NCBI RefSeq assembly: GCF_900460065.1
Contig: NZ_UAVD01000019.1
Location: 1-64,000 of the forward strand
Length of the DNA stretch: 64,000 bases
Reading direction: 5' to 3'
Origin: Streptomyces griseus
GTDB taxonomy: Bacteria; Actinomycetota; Actinomycetes; Streptomycetales; Streptomycetaceae
The notes under the pieces were generated by a model that worked only from the letters and a program-made list of their open reading frames with translations, searched no databases and was not told the DNA's origin. Positions 7,900 to 16,833 of the stretch are shown piece after piece. How positions within the stretch are numbered: the first letter of the stretch is position 1; each line of letters starts with the position of its first letter. A program made the position numbers and the translations under genes.

Positions 7900-9423
7900 T
7901 CAGGCCTTGTGCTGCATCGACGACCGCGCCGGGTTGCCCTGCTCCGCCGCCTTCGGGTCCTTCTCGCCCGCCTTCGCGCGGACGCCCTGCTCGACGCGCT
8001 TGCCGAGGGTGGCGTCCACGTTCGTCCAGTACTGGAACGCCCGCTTCAGCACCGGCTCGGTCACCCCGTTCAGCAGGTGGCCGACGATGTTGTCCACCAG
8101 CCGGTCCCGCGCCGCGTCGTCCAGGACGTCGCGGACCATCGTGCCCGCCTGGCCCCAGTCGTCGTCCTCGGCGTGGTCCACGTAGGCGGCCCGGGTGATG
8201 TCGCCGTCGGCGTACCAGCTCGGCGGGGTGCCGTAGCGCTCGGTGTCGGCCGCCGGGCCGCCCTTGGAGTTCGGGGCGTAGACGGGGTCGCTGGTCTTCC
8301 GGTACGCCATCGCCCCGTCCTTGGAGTACGTGTGCACCGGGACGACGGGGGCGTTGACGGGAAGCTGCTGGTAGTTGCCGCCGATGCGGTAGCGGTGCGA
8401 GTCCGCGTAGCTGAACAGCCGGGCCAGCAGCATGCGGTCCGGGCTCGGGCCGATGCCCGGGACCAGGTTGTTCGGCTGGAAGGCCGCCTGCTCGATCTCG
8501 GCGTGGTTGTCCGTGGGGTTGCGGTCCAGCGTCATCCTGCCGACCTCGATCAGCGGGTAGTCGCCGTGCGGCCACACCTTGGTGAGGTCGAACGGGTTGA
8601 ACCGGTAGTCCTTCGCGTCCTCGTACGGCATGACCTGGACCTTCAGCGTCCAGCTGGGGAAATCGCCGTCGCGGATGTGCTCGAAGAGGTCACGCGTGTG
8701 GTAGTCGGTGTCCGCGGCGGCCATCTGGTCGGCCTCGTGCTGCGTGAACGTCTCGACGCCCTGGTCGGTCTTGAAGTGGTACTTCACCCAGAACCGCTTG
8801 CCCTCGGCGTTGATCCACATGTAGGTGTGCGAGGTGTAGCCGTTCATGTGGCGCCAGGTCCGCGGGATGCCCCGGTCGCCCATCAGCCAGGTGACCTGGT
8901 GGGCCGACTCGGGCGAGAGGGTCCAGAAGTCCCACTGCATGTCGTGGTCGCGGAGGTTGTTGTCCGCGCGGCGCTTCTGCGACCGGATGAAGTGCTGGAA
9001 CTTCATCGGGTCCTTCACGAAGAACACGGGGGTGTTGTTGCCCACCATGTCGTAGTTGCCTTCGCTGGTGTAGAACTTCACCGCGAAGCCGCGGGGGTCA
9101 CGCCAGGTGTCCGGGCTGCCCCGCTCCCCGGCCACGGTGGAGAACCTGATGACCAGGTCGGTCGTCGTGCCGGGCTGGAAGAGAGCCGCCTTCGTGTACG
9201 CGGAGACGTCCGCGGTCACCTCGAACTTCCCGAAGGCGCCGCTCCCCTTGGCGTGCGGCTGCCGTTCGGGGATGCGTTCGCGGTTGAACTGGGCCATCTG
9301 CTCGATCAGGTACGAGTCCTGGAGCAGGATCGGCCCGCCCGCGCCAACGGTGAGCGAATGCTCGTCGCTCTCCACCGGGGCGCCGGAGTCGGAGGTGGTC
9401 GGCTTGCGAGAGGTGTCGGTCAT
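7900..9423 (-). CDS. Monofunctional haem catalase
   Basis: A 507-residue small-subunit haem catalase degrading hydrogen peroxide in the cytoplasm. Hallmarks are the distal histidine at residue 57 in [12 protein letters not shown], the catalytic asparagine in [13 protein letters not shown] and the haem-ligating tyrosine in [14 protein letters not shown]. The C-terminus ends in a short Lys-containing tail after [16 protein letters not shown]. The ATG at 9423 has AGAGGGA eight bases upstream; the longer open frame to 9651 lacks a ribosome site. Clustering with a GlsB-like stress protein gene on the same strand fits a general-stress role, although they are 152 bases apart. Confidence 0.95.
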   Translation of the reverse strand: MTDTSRKPTTSDSGAPVESDEHSLTVGAGGPILLQDSYLIEQMAQFNRERIPERQPHAKGSGAFGKFEVTADVSAYTKAALFQPGTTTDLVIRFSTVAGERGSPDTWRDPRGFAVKFYTSEGNYDMVGNNTPVFFVKDPMKFQHFIRSQKRRADNNLRDHDMQWDFWTLSPESAHQVTWLMGDRGIPRTWRHMNGYTSHTYMWINAEGKRFWVKYHFKTDQGVETFTQHEADQMAAADTDYHTRDLFEHIRDGDFPSWTLKVQVMPYEDAKDYRFNPFDLTKVWPHGDYPLIEVGRMTLDRNPTDNHAEIEQAAFQPNNLVPGIGPSPDRMLLARLFSYADSHRYRIGGNYQQLPVNAPVVPVHTYSKDGAMAYRKTSDPVYAPNSKGGPAADTERYGTPPSWYADGDITRAAYVDHAEDDDWGQAGTMVRDVLDDAARDRLVDNIVGHLLNGVTEPVLKRAFQYWTNVDATLGKRVEQGVRAKAGEKDPKAAEQGNPARSSMQHKA

Positions 9424-9575
9424 GTCGTCGTTCCCTCTTGTCCTCTTGTTTGTCTTCCGCGGACGTGTCGGCGATGGTTCCCCGTACGGCTGCCCTACTG
9501 ACCCTCTGCCAATGTAGGCAGACACGGACGAATCGACTCGTCGAGGAATCGCTCCCGCCGGCACTCGGCGCAGCG

Positions 9576-9842
9576 TCAGCGCGACCGCTGTCCGGTGACC
9601 AGCCGGTAGACGAGCAGGACGATCACCGAACCGACCACGGCGGCGACCCACGTCGAGAGGCTGAAGAATCCGTCGATCGAGTCGACGCCGAAGATCACCT
9701 TGCCGAGCCAGCCGCCGAGCAGCCCGCCCACGATGCCGATGACGATCGTGACGAGGCAGCCCCCGGGGTCCTTGCCCGGCGTCAGCGCCTTGGCGATGAG
9801 CCCCGCGAACAGGCCGATGAGGATCCAGGCGATGATGCCCAC
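9576..9842 (-). CDS. GlsB/YeaQ/YmgE family stress membrane protein
   Basis: An 88-residue small membrane protein of the transglycosylase-associated (GlsB/YeaQ/YmgE) family, with three hydrophobic segments ([55 protein letters not shown]) and the family's GKDPGG loop between the first two. These proteins are associated with stress responses; the biochemical activity is unknown. It starts with GTG at 9842 after AGGGAG. It lies just upstream of catalase on the same strand. Confidence 0.9.
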   Translation of the reverse strand: MGIIAWILIGLFAGLIAKALTPGKDPGGCLVTIVIGIVGGLLGGWLGKVIFGVDSIDGFFSLSTWVAAVVGSVIVLLVYRLVTGQRSR

Positions 9843-10187
9843 GGAAAACTCCCTTGATGGTGCCGAGGCCCGGCCACCCTCGTGGTGCCGGGACCCTCCG
9901 CGTATCCCCTCAAACGGAACTCACACATCCCTCCGGCCTCGCCCCTCACCCGGGAGCTCCGTCATTGACCTGCCTGCGTTACGCCGGACGGGCGGGGGCG
10001 TGGACCGGCACGGGCAGCCGCCCGCATCCGGGGCGGGCCGAGCCGGCTGAGTACGTTCGCCCCCCGGCCTGAGTACGGCGCCGCGCCCCGCGGGCCGTCC
10101 GACCGTGCGAGGCTGCACCCCACGGAGCCGGGGGGCTCCGATCACCCGGTCTCGGGTGACGCCGACGGGGTGGGACGGGGACGGGCC
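9843..10187. other. Divergent intergenic region (345 bp)
   Basis: No gene-like reading frame. It must hold the promoters for the GlsB-like gene (-) and the 56-residue membrane protein (+). CTGAGTACG occurs twice (10038-10047 and 10069-10077 regions), and two hairpins sit before the plus-strand gene: CGGAGCC/GGCTCCG at about 10123-10140 and CACCCG/CGGGTG at 10143-10158. I cannot assign a promoter with confidence. Confidence 0.5.
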
Positions 10188-10358
10188 ATGGATCTGTTCG
10201 ATGGGGAGCTGGGCGGGCGTGACGAGCCCGCGGCGGGACCCGGGGGCAGCTGCTCCTGGGTCACCGCCGTGATCCTCGGCATCCTGGTGGTGCTGGCGGT
10301 GCTGGTGCATACGTTCTTCGGATGGGCCCGCGACCTCCTCGGGGCCCTGATCTCGTGA
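10188..10358 (+). CDS. Small single-pass membrane protein
   Basis: A 56-residue protein from ATG 10188. The first 22 residues are acidic and Gly-rich (MDLFDGELGGRDEPA), followed by one strongly hydrophobic helix, WVTAVILGILVVLAVLVHTF, and a short amphipathic tail. I do not recognise a family. A GTG six codons upstream (10170) is an alternative start. It converges on the thioredoxin-reductase-like gene after only 21 bases. Confidence 0.6.
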   Translation: MDLFDGELGGRDEPAAGPGGSCSWVTAVILGILVVLAVLVHTFFGWARDLLGALIS

Positions 10359-10379
10359 CGTCTCGTGGCGGCGCCCCGC

Positions 10380-11363
10380 TCAGCCGCGCCGCCGCGCCTC
10401 CACCGCGTTCCGGGTGTCCTCGGCGATCAGGTCGCCGTTGACCGCGCCCGCCGCCATGAGGCCCGCCGCGGCGGCACCGATGACCTGCTCGGTGAGGCGG
10501 GTGACGTTGCCCGCCGCCCAGACTCCGGGGACCTCGGTCGCGCCGGTCGGGTCGGTCGGGACGTAGGTGCCGATCACCTCGCCGCCCATCTCCTGCGCGA
10601 CCGGGACCAGGCCCAGCGACTCCAGCACGGCCGAACGCGCGACGAAGCGCGCCTGGACCACCAGCGCCTCGCGGGGGATCACCCGGCCACCGGCCAGCCG
10701 TACGCCGGTGAACCGGTCGTCCGCGACCTCCAGGCCCGTCACCTCGCCGTCCACCACGGCCACGCCCCGGGCGGCGAGCTGCTCGTACTCCTCGTCCGAG
10801 GGCTCCGGGCCCGTGTGGCGGAAGAGGGTGACGTCCTCGCTCCACTGCCGCCACATCAGCGCCTGGTGCACGGCGAGGGGGCCGGTGGCGAGTACGCCGA
10901 TCGGGCGGTCCGCCACCTCGCGGCCGTGGCAGTACGGGCAGTGCAGCACCTCGCGCCCCCAGCGCTCCGCCAGACCCGGCACGGGCGGCAGCTCGTCGAC
11001 GAGCCCCGTCGTCACCAGCAGCCTGCGCGCCTCGACGCTCCGGCCGTCCTCCGTCTCCACCCGGAAGCCCTGCTCCCCCGGCAGCCGCTCGGCCGAGGCC
11101 ACCCGGCCCGCGACGATCTCCGCCCCGTACCCGGCGGCCTCGCCCCGGCCGATCGCCAGCAGCTCGCCGGGCGGGGTCGACTCGCGCCCCAGGTAGTTGT
11201 GGATGTGGGACGCGGGCGCGTTGCGGGGCTCGCCCGCGTCGATCACCAGGACCGAGCGCCGGGCCCGCGCCAGGGTCAGCGCCCCGCTCAGACCGGCGGC
11301 CCCGCCGCCCACGATGACCACGTCGTACCGCCGCTGCTTCATCTCGTCACTCCTGCTCTCCAT
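10380..11363 (-). CDS. Thioredoxin-reductase-like NAD(P)/FAD oxidoreductase
   Basis: A 327-residue flavoprotein disulfide reductase of the low-molecular-weight thioredoxin reductase type. The FAD-binding motif is YDVVIVGGGAAGLSGA near the N-terminus, the redox motif is CPYCH (family norm CATC) in the middle, and the C-terminal FAD contact is VPGVWAAGNV. The CPYCHG variant is typical of actinobacterial homologues, some of which act as dithiol oxidases rather than reducing thioredoxin; no thioredoxin gene is adjacent, so the partner is open. ATG 11363 follows GGAGG at eight bases; ATG 11342 also has GGAG upstream. Confidence 0.87.
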   Translation of the reverse strand: MESRSDEMKQRRYDVVIVGGGAAGLSGALTLARARRSVLVIDAGEPRNAPASHIHNYLGRESTPPGELLAIGRGEAAGYGAEIVAGRVASAERLPGEQGFRVETEDGRSVEARRLLVTTGLVDELPPVPGLAERWGREVLHCPYCHGREVADRPIGVLATGPLAVHQALMWRQWSEDVTLFRHTGPEPSDEEYEQLAARGVAVVDGEVTGLEVADDRFTGVRLAGGRVIPREALVVQARFVARSAVLESLGLVPVAQEMGGEVIGTYVPTDPTGATEVPGVWAAGNVTRLTEQVIGAAAAGLMAAGAVNGDLIAEDTRNAVEARRRG

Positions 11364-11550
11364 ACGGACCACCTCCGGTTGTGGAGATGGTGCGCGCGGC
11401 AGGGCCGAAACGACAAACATCCTTGCCGGAACAGCAAGTCAGGAGAGAGCGGACTCGCACCACACGATCTTGCCGGGGTTCCGCTCCTCCCTGCGCTCAC
11501 GGCAGCAGAGGGCGGCGCGGCCGTCCGAGCCGCACCCGCACCCGTCCACG

Positions 11551-11606
11551 ACGGGAACCGCCCCGCCCCCGACCGCGGATGCGGCCGGAAGCGGGGCGGT
11601 TCCCGT
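11551..11606 (-). terminator. Long perfect hairpin after small secreted protein gene
   Basis: Perfect 16-bp arms, ACGGGAACCGCCCCGC at 11551-11566 and complement at 11591-11606, 16 bases past the stop at 11622. Confidence 0.8.
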
Positions 11607-11621
11607 CCGTGCGCGGCGGGA

Positions 11622-11864
11622 TCAGTAGCGCACCCACAGCTCGTACACGCCCGGCTTGCCCGCGAACGGGTTACAGATGAAGACGCGGCTCCAGAGAGCG
11701 TTGTCGGCGCCGGCGTTCCCGACCGCCTGGCACTCCGCCAGGCTGGCGTGATGGCTGCGGAGGTAGAAGCCGGGGCCCGTCGCGGAAGCGGTCGAGGCGG
11801 TGCCGAGCAGCATCGCGCCGGCGGTCGCCACGGTCACCGCGAGAGCGGCAATACGTCTGTGCAT
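11622..11864 (-). CDS. Small secreted protein with two cysteines
   Basis: An 80-residue predicted secreted peptide. MHRRIAALAVTVATAGAMLL followed by GTASTASATG is a classical signal peptide with cleavage expected after ASA. The mature part of about 50 residues has two cysteines (AECQ and FICNPF) that could form one disulfide, and an aromatic C-terminus ELWVRY. I do not recognise a family; small secreted proteins of this shape in Streptomyces include protease inhibitors and surface peptides. ATG 11864 has AGGAG eight bases upstream, better than the upstream frame start at 11888. Confidence 0.75.
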   Translation of the reverse strand: MHRRIAALAVTVATAGAMLLGTASTASATGPGFYLRSHHASLAECQAVGNAGADNALWSRVFICNPFAGKPGVYELWVRY

Positions 11865-12058
11865 GTCGGTAACTCCTATTTCAGTCAACGCACATGACTG
11901 TGCATCAGTGAATGGACAGAGCCGAACCGATCAGCGCGCGCCGCCAGGAGAAAGCTAGCGAGCGGAGCACGCCCGCACAATAGGTCTGGACCATTAAGGC
12001 ATCGCATATGCCCCATGGCCGTAAACCTCTGTCGTGCCGCATATTTCGTTCCGGCGGC

Positions 12059-12931
12059 TCACGTGCCGGGCGAGCGCTCCACGGGGATCCACAGCTCGGC
12101 CTCCGCCCGCTTCCCCTCCTCCGTCAGCCGCACCCGCAGGATCTCCGGGCCGGGCCGCGAGACGTACGGGTTCGACGGGAACCACTGGGTGAAGACGTCC
12201 CGCCAGAGGTACTGGAGGGCCCCCGGGAACTCGCCCTCGTTCTCGAAGACCGCCCAGCTCCCCGCCGGTACGGAGAGGGAGTCCAGGTCCTCCGGGGGCT
12301 CCGCGCCGCTGACGACCCCGTGGTAGTAGTCGAGTTCGGTGCCCTCCGCGCGGCTCGGGTCGAGCTGGTCGCTCACCCCGACGAGGCCCGCGGGATCCTG
12401 GTCGGAGAGGGCCGCGATACGGTCCAGCTCCTCCCGGCCGATCCCTCGGATGAACTCCGCGATGGCCGGATTCGGCCCCTCGTGCACGAGCGGGACGCGG
12501 GCCCTCCTGCCCACCACCCGGAACGCGTCCTTCTCCACAAGCCGGTACTGCATGGCCGTACTCCCTTCGACGACGAGTCGGAAGGTCAGCCGTTGCTGGG
12601 ACCGCAGAACCGCACCGCTCCGCCGGGCCTCGCCGGGGCCGATGCCGTGCACGGCCCGGAAGGCGCGGGCGAAGCCCTCCCCCGTGTCGTACCCGTACCG
12701 CACCGCCACGTCCAGCAGCGTCCGGTCGGGGGCGCCGAGCACCTCGGCCCCCGCGACCGTCATGCGGCGGCGGCGGACGTAGTCCGACAGCGGGAGTCCC
12801 GCGAGCGCGGAGAACATCCGGCGGAAGTGGTACTCCGACGTCATCGCGATCCGGGCGAGCTCCGCCGCCTCGACGCGCTCACCGAGGTGTGCCTCGATGT
12901 GCTCCATCGCCTCGTTCAGCCGTTCCAGCAA
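12059..12931 (-). CDS. AraC-family regulator with GyrI-like effector domain
   Basis: A 290-residue regulator. The N-terminal double helix-turn-helix (residues about 1-105) carries AELARIAMTSEYHFRRMFSA and the second helix pair ending GYDTGEGFARAFRAVHGIGP. The C-terminal part from about residue 125 (MQYRLVEKDAFRVVGRRARV) is a GyrI-like/AraC effector-binding domain that binds small molecules. This arrangement is like Rob/SoxS-type multidrug-responsive activators. The start is TTG at 12931 with GGGAG seven bases upstream. The target genes are unknown; it is on the same strand as the oxidoreductase gene upstream. Confidence 0.88.
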   Translation of the reverse strand: MLERLNEAMEHIEAHLGERVEAAELARIAMTSEYHFRRMFSALAGLPLSDYVRRRRMTVAGAEVLGAPDRTLLDVAVRYGYDTGEGFARAFRAVHGIGPGEARRSGAVLRSQQRLTFRLVVEGSTAMQYRLVEKDAFRVVGRRARVPLVHEGPNPAIAEFIRGIGREELDRIAALSDQDPAGLVGVSDQLDPSRAEGTELDYYHGVVSGAEPPEDLDSLSVPAGSWAVFENEGEFPGALQYLWRDVFTQWFPSNPYVSRPGPEILRVRLTEEGKRAEAELWIPVERSPGT

Positions 12932-13024
12932 CTCCTGACTCCTTCCCTTGCCCGTTCACCGTAGGAAGCGGCCATCCTGCCGGACCCGACCGGCCGTGCC
13001 CGGATCGGTCGGTGCGGCGAAGCG

Positions 13025-13906
13025 CTACGCCCCGGGCTTCGCCATCAGCTCCACCAGGGCCGAGAAGCTGTCCGCGCCGCGCCCCGCCTCCACTCCCCGG
13101 CGGAACAGGTCGACGACGGCGGCCGGGAGGGCGGTGTCGACGCCCGAGTCGGCGTTGGTCCGCAGGACGTGCTCGACGCTCGCCATCCCCATGGCCAGGC
13201 GGTCCACGTCGCCGGTGTGCACCCCGGAGTCGATGCGGTCGGCGTAGAAGGCGAAGAACCGCGTGAGGGAGTTCGCCGTGTCGTCGGCCTGCGCCAGGAA
13301 GTCGGCCGCCGTCAGGCCGTTCGCGCGGGCCAGCGCGACGGCCTGCCAGTAGCCCAGCATGGCGGTCCAGAACATGCCCACGCCGAGCTGGTAGAGCAGC
13401 GCGGCATGTCCCGGGTCCTCGCCCTGGTGCTCGGCCCGGCCGGTCAGCACGTCGAGCACCGCCCGGTGCCGGTCGAACACCTCGCGCGGCCCGCTGTAGA
13501 AGGTCAACGACTCGGGCTGCCCGATGCCGGACGGAGGCACGTTGACGCCACCGGTGAGCTGTACGGCCCCGTGGTCGGCCGCCCAGCGCGCTCCGGCGCG
13601 GGCCTCCTCGGGCGTGGCGGAGGTGAGGTTGAGCAGGACCCGGCCGTCCAGGGCGTGCGTGGCGGGCTCCAGCACGGCGTCGACCGCCGCGTAATCCGTG
13701 AGGCTGATGATGACCACCTCGTTCGCCACGACGGCCTCGGCCGGGCTCTGCGCGAGCGTCGCCCCCCGCGCCACCAGGCCGTCGGCACGGGAGGCGGTGC
13801 GGTTCCAGACGGTGACCGCGTATCCGCGATCGAGCAGGACCTCGGCCATCGCGTGGCCCATGGGGCCCAGCCCGATGACGGTGACGGCGTTCCGCGCGCT
13901 GTTCAT
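13025..13906 (-). CDS. Imine-reductase-like NADPH-dependent oxidoreductase
   Basis: A 293-residue member of the beta-hydroxyacid dehydrogenase / imine reductase superfamily. The Rossmann motif is VTVIGLGPMGHAMAEVLLDRGY with the NADP-selecting VWNRT, and the C-terminal all-helical domain (from about residue 165) contains the dimer helices ALLYQLGVGMFWTAMLGYWQA. It would reduce a C=N or C=O group; the substrate is unknown. It is transcribed divergently from a TetR regulator, and two near-identical 16-mers in the shared promoter region indicate that the regulator controls it. Confidence 0.85.
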   Translation of the reverse strand: MNSARNAVTVIGLGPMGHAMAEVLLDRGYAVTVWNRTASRADGLVARGATLAQSPAEAVVANEVVIISLTDYAAVDAVLEPATHALDGRVLLNLTSATPEEARAGARWAADHGAVQLTGGVNVPPSGIGQPESLTFYSGPREVFDRHRAVLDVLTGRAEHQGEDPGHAALLYQLGVGMFWTAMLGYWQAVALARANGLTAADFLAQADDTANSLTRFFAFYADRIDSGVHTGDVDRLAMGMASVEHVLRTNADSGVDTALPAAVVDLFRRGVEAGRGADSFSALVELMAKPGA

Positions 13907-13957
13907 TGCCTGCCTCCAACAGGTCGGCCGGGCGGGAGGTCAGCACCGCCGCCCGAC

Positions 13958-13973
13958 TAAAACGATCGCTCTA
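13958..13973. promoter_or_regulatory. TetR-type operator, copy 1
   Basis: TAAAACGATCGCTCTA, 14 of 16 identical to the site at 14005-14020. It lies 51 bases before the oxidoreductase start codon. Confidence 0.65.
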
Positions 13974-14004
13974 TTCAGAGCACGACCAGAACGTAGCACA
14001 GCTC

Positions 14005-14020
14005 TAGAACGAACGCTCTA
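14005..14020. promoter_or_regulatory. TetR-type operator, copy 2
   Basis: TAGAACGAACGCTCTA, an imperfect palindrome of the TAGA-CG-N2-CG-TCTA type bound by LmrA/YxaF-like TetR regulators. It sits 24 bases upstream of the TetR gene start, 47 bases from copy 1. Confidence 0.7.
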
Positions 14021-14044
14021 CCCAATGCCCGCTACAGTGACGGC

Positions 14045-14632
14045 ATGGAGACCAGCACCCGGGACCGGATCGTCGTGGCGACCGCGCGCCTCATCCAGCG
14101 GCAGGGCTACGTCGGCACCGGCATCAAGCAGATCGCGGCGGAGTCGCAGGCCACACTGGGATCGATCTACCACTTCTTCCCGGGCGGCAAGGAGGCCGTG
14201 GCGGTCGCCGCGATCCGGTACAGCGCGCGGGAGTTCACAGCGCTGCTGGAGGACGCCCTCGACGGCGAGGCCGACCCGGCGGAGGCGGTGCTCGCCTGCA
14301 CCCGCCGGTTGGCCGCCGAACTCAGGGAGTCGGGCTGGGTCGACGGCTGCCCGGTGACGGCGGCGGCCCTGGAGACGCTCGGGACCGCCTCGGAGCTCCA
14401 GCAGGTCTGCGCCGACGCGCTGAACGGCTGGGAGCGGCTCGTCCGCGACAAGTTGCTCGGCTGCGGATTCCCGGCGGAGGCCGCCCACGAGCTGGCGACC
14501 ACCGTCATCAGCGCCTTGGAGGGCGCCGAGGTCACCGCCCAGGTCAACCGGAGCGAGGAGCCCCTCCTCGCGGCGGGCCGGCAGCTGGCCCGCCTCGTGC
14601 GGTCGTACGGGGTCGGTACGCCGGGGCGCTGA
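14045..14632 (+). CDS. TetR/AcrR family transcriptional repressor
   Basis: A 195-residue one-component repressor. The N-terminal helix-turn-helix covers residues about 6-52 (ARLIQRQGYVGTGIKQIAAE, then LGSIYHFFPGGKEAV). The C-terminal helical ligand domain, with the conserved GCPVTAAALE segment, resembles the LmrA/YxaF group. It is divergent from the imine-reductase-like gene with two matched operators between them, so autoregulation and repression of the oxidoreductase are likely. The inducer is unknown. Confidence 0.9.
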   Translation: METSTRDRIVVATARLIQRQGYVGTGIKQIAAESQATLGSIYHFFPGGKEAVAVAAIRYSAREFTALLEDALDGEADPAEAVLACTRRLAAELRESGWVDGCPVTAAALETLGTASELQQVCADALNGWERLVRDKLLGCGFPAEAAHELATTVISALEGAEVTAQVNRSEEPLLAAGRQLARLVRSYGVGTPGR

Positions 14633-14680
14633 GGCCCGACCAGGAGGCCGGGGTGCGACCGGGAGACTCCGGGCACGGAG

Positions 14681-14720
14681 AAGGGTGGGGCGGCGGCCCT
14701 TCGGCCGCCGCCCCACCCTT
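14681..14720. terminator. Bidirectional terminator
   Basis: Perfect 18-bp arms (AAGGGTGGGGCGGCGGCC and complement) with a CTTC loop, between the TetR gene (+) and a small secreted protein gene (-). Confidence 0.88.
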
Positions 14721-14735
14721 CCGTTCCCAGCCGGT

Positions 14736-14969
14736 TCAGCTGAGCTTGGCGCCTTCCACGGTGCTCGTGACCGTGCCGGCGGTGGAGGTGGTGGCCCCCG
14801 CCGCACCGTCGACCAGCGTGCCGAGCTCGCCGACGTTGTCCAGCGCGCCCAGGCTGACGGGCGGCTCGGCGGCGTGCGCGGTGTCCCCGCCTCCCGGGGG
14901 CGGGGAGATGGCGGCGATGACCGCTCCGGTGGCGAGGGTGAGGGCGGCGAGTACGCTTCGCTTCTTCAT
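14736..14969 (-). CDS. Small secreted protein
   Basis: A 77-residue predicted secreted protein: KKRS followed by the hydrophobic LAALTLATGAVIAAI and a cleavage region near HAAEP, leaving a mature peptide of about 43 residues rich in Gly, Thr, Val and Ala without cysteine. I do not recognise a family. No clear ribosome site precedes ATG 14969. In-frame open sequence continues upstream to 16823, but that is a GC-bias shadow of the YdcF-like gene. Confidence 0.6.
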   Translation of the reverse strand: MKKRSVLAALTLATGAVIAAISPPPGGGDTAHAAEPPVSLGALDNVGELGTLVDGAAGATTSTAGTVTSTVEGAKLS

Positions 14970-15052
14970 GACGGGTTCAACGGCCCGGACCCCGCAAAGG
15001 GCACGCCCCGATCGGGGATCACCGTCCCGGGCGGGGTCCGCCGCCGCCTCCG

Positions 15053-15592
15053 TCACCGGACGGCGGAGGCGTCGTCCGCGCGGCGCAACTCCCCGGCCGC
15101 CAGCACGAGGGCGGCGGCGGTGGCGGACAGGAGCCCCGGGATCACGAACATCATCCGGCGGCTGCTCGGCAGCAGGGCGAGGTACTCCTCGCGCGTCAGC
15201 TCGACCGCCCGGTCCGTGGGCACCGATGTGTCGTGGGCGACGTAGCGGCCCTCGCGCGCCTCCGCGTCCTGGAGCCGCTGGTCCCCCGCCGCCACGAACC
15301 CCAGCACGATGATGACCGCGCTGGAGGCCAGCAGGAATCCGAGCCCCGCCCGCACCCTGCCGGGCAGGCAGCGGAACGCCTGCCACTGCGCACTGCGATC
15401 CGCACCGGTCGCGAACTGACGTGCCAGGGCGGCCAGGAACAGCAGCAGGGCCAGGCAGAAGACCGCCACCATCGGCCACGCCGGCTCGAACAACGGCAGC
15501 GCGCCGGGGAGCCAGGTGAGCGCGGCCAGTACCAGGGCGGCGGCACTCAGCGCGGCCGCCGCGCCGCCGTGCAGTGTGAAGCTCCGTCTCAT
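15053..15592 (-). CDS. Four-helix membrane protein, unknown function
   Basis: A 179-residue membrane protein with hydrophobic segments at ALSAAALVLAALTWLPGALP, WPMVAVFCLALLLFLAALA, GLGFLLASSAVIIVLGFVA and MFVIPGLLSATAAALVLAAG. A polar extracytoplasmic loop of about 45 residues (QRLQDAEAREGRYVAHDTS onward) lies before the last helix. I do not recognise a family. ATG 15592 has GAGG nine bases upstream. Confidence 0.65.
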   Translation of the reverse strand: MRRSFTLHGGAAAALSAAALVLAALTWLPGALPLFEPAWPMVAVFCLALLLFLAALARQFATGADRSAQWQAFRCLPGRVRAGLGFLLASSAVIIVLGFVAAGDQRLQDAEAREGRYVAHDTSVPTDRAVELTREEYLALLPSSRRMMFVIPGLLSATAAALVLAAGELRRADDASAVR

Positions 15593-15704
15593 GGGGCGGA
15601 GCCTCGCACAGGGGCCGGCCACCGGCCGCCCCGCCCCCCGCCGGGGCCCGGTTCCGCACACCCTCGCCGTCAACGGCTCCCGGAGTGCTGCCTAGTCTGT
15701 GCTC

Positions 15705-16715
15705 ATGCTCGTCTACGCCCCGGCGGCGCTCCTCTTCCTCGTCTTCTGCGTGAGCGTGCTGCGCGAGCGCCGCAAGTTCAGCAACGCCGTCGTCCTCGGA
15801 CTCGCCGTGCTCTGCGCGCTGGCCGGTCTGCTGTACCGGCTGGTCGACTCCGGCTCCGTCTCCGCGCCCGTCGTGGTGTGGTCGCTGCTGGGCCTGGGGG
15901 CGGTGGCGGTGCTCGTGCTGACGTGCTTCCTCTTCCTCAACGGCGTACGCATGCTGCGCAAGGAGGGGAGAAGTCCGTCGAACCTGCTCTCCCTGCTGGC
16001 CGCACTGGCCATCCTCGCGGTGGTCGCCCTGCTCGCCATCGCCGCCGCCCTGCGGACACCGGTGCTGATCGGCGTGGCGACGGCGGCCGGCGGGCTGGCG
16101 GTCTACTTCTCGTTCCTGTTCCTCTGCTTCGTCTGCTACGCGTTCCTGTACGGGCGGCTGCGGGTGCGCCGCAAGGCCGACTTCGTCGTCGTCCTGGGCT
16201 CGGGGCTCGTCGGCGGGTCCACCGTGCCGCCGCTGCTGGCGAGCCGGCTGAAGCGGGGTCAGGCGGTCCACGCGCGGCTCTCCCGGCGCGGCGGGTCCCC
16301 CGTGCTCATCACCTCGGGCGGGCAGGGGCCCGACGAGGACCTGCCGGAGTCGCACGCCATGGCCGACCACCTGGTGGCCGAGGGGTTCCCCGAGCACCTC
16401 ATCGAGCGGGAGGACCGGTCGACGAACACCGAGGAGAACCTGCGGTTCAGCAAGGCGATCATGGAGAAGGCGAAGCCCGACTACCGGTGCGTCGTCGTCA
16501 CGAACAACTACCACGCCTTCCGCGCCGCCCTCACCGCCCGCCGGGTCCGCATCCGGGGGCAGGTGGTGGGCTCTCCCACGGCCGCCTACTTCTGGCCCAA
16601 CGCGACGCTCCGTGAGTTCACCGCGATCCTCGTGGACTACCGGCGGAGCAACGCGGTGATGTGCGGGCTGATCGTCCTCGGCGGCGTGGCCGCGTGGTGG
16701 GTGAGCCTGCGGTAG
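15705..16715 (+). CDS. YdcF/SanA-like (DUF218) membrane protein
   Basis: A 336-residue protein with about five N-terminal membrane helices (residues 1-145) and a C-terminal DUF218/YdcF domain. Its signature blocks are DFVVVLGSGLVGGSTVPP, VLITSGGQGPDEDLPESHAM, DRSTNTEENLRFS and VVVTNNYHAFRAA. Related proteins (ElyC, SanA) act in envelope polysaccharide or peptidoglycan precursor handling; the reaction is not established. A last hydrophobic helix, VMCGLIVLGGVAAWWVSLR, closes the protein. A GTG two codons upstream (15699) is an equally possible start. Confidence 0.85.
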   Translation: MLVYAPAALLFLVFCVSVLRERRKFSNAVVLGLAVLCALAGLLYRLVDSGSVSAPVVVWSLLGLGAVAVLVLTCFLFLNGVRMLRKEGRSPSNLLSLLAALAILAVVALLAIAAALRTPVLIGVATAAGGLAVYFSFLFLCFVCYAFLYGRLRVRRKADFVVVLGSGLVGGSTVPPLLASRLKRGQAVHARLSRRGGSPVLITSGGQGPDEDLPESHAMADHLVAEGFPEHLIEREDRSTNTEENLRFSKAIMEKAKPDYRCVVVTNNYHAFRAALTARRVRIRGQVVGSPTAAYFWPNATLREFTAILVDYRRSNAVMCGLIVLGGVAAWWVSLR

Positions 16716-16833
16716 CGAGCGCTCCGTATCACTACTTCCGCATGTTTCGGTCACAACTCCCCCACAGGTGAATAAGCTTGATCGCGTTCGCATCGCGGAT
16801 GCGCACCATCGGTCAACTGACAAGGGGGGTCAG

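Noticed and set aside
9424..9575. OxyR or CatR operator before catalase
   Set aside because: Only a CTGCC/GGCAG mini-hairpin is visible; no convincing match to a known site.
14736..16823. 695-codon minus-strand frame extending the small secreted protein upstream
   Set aside because: It runs antisense to the YdcF-like gene; only the last 77 codons have a signal peptide and a plausible start.
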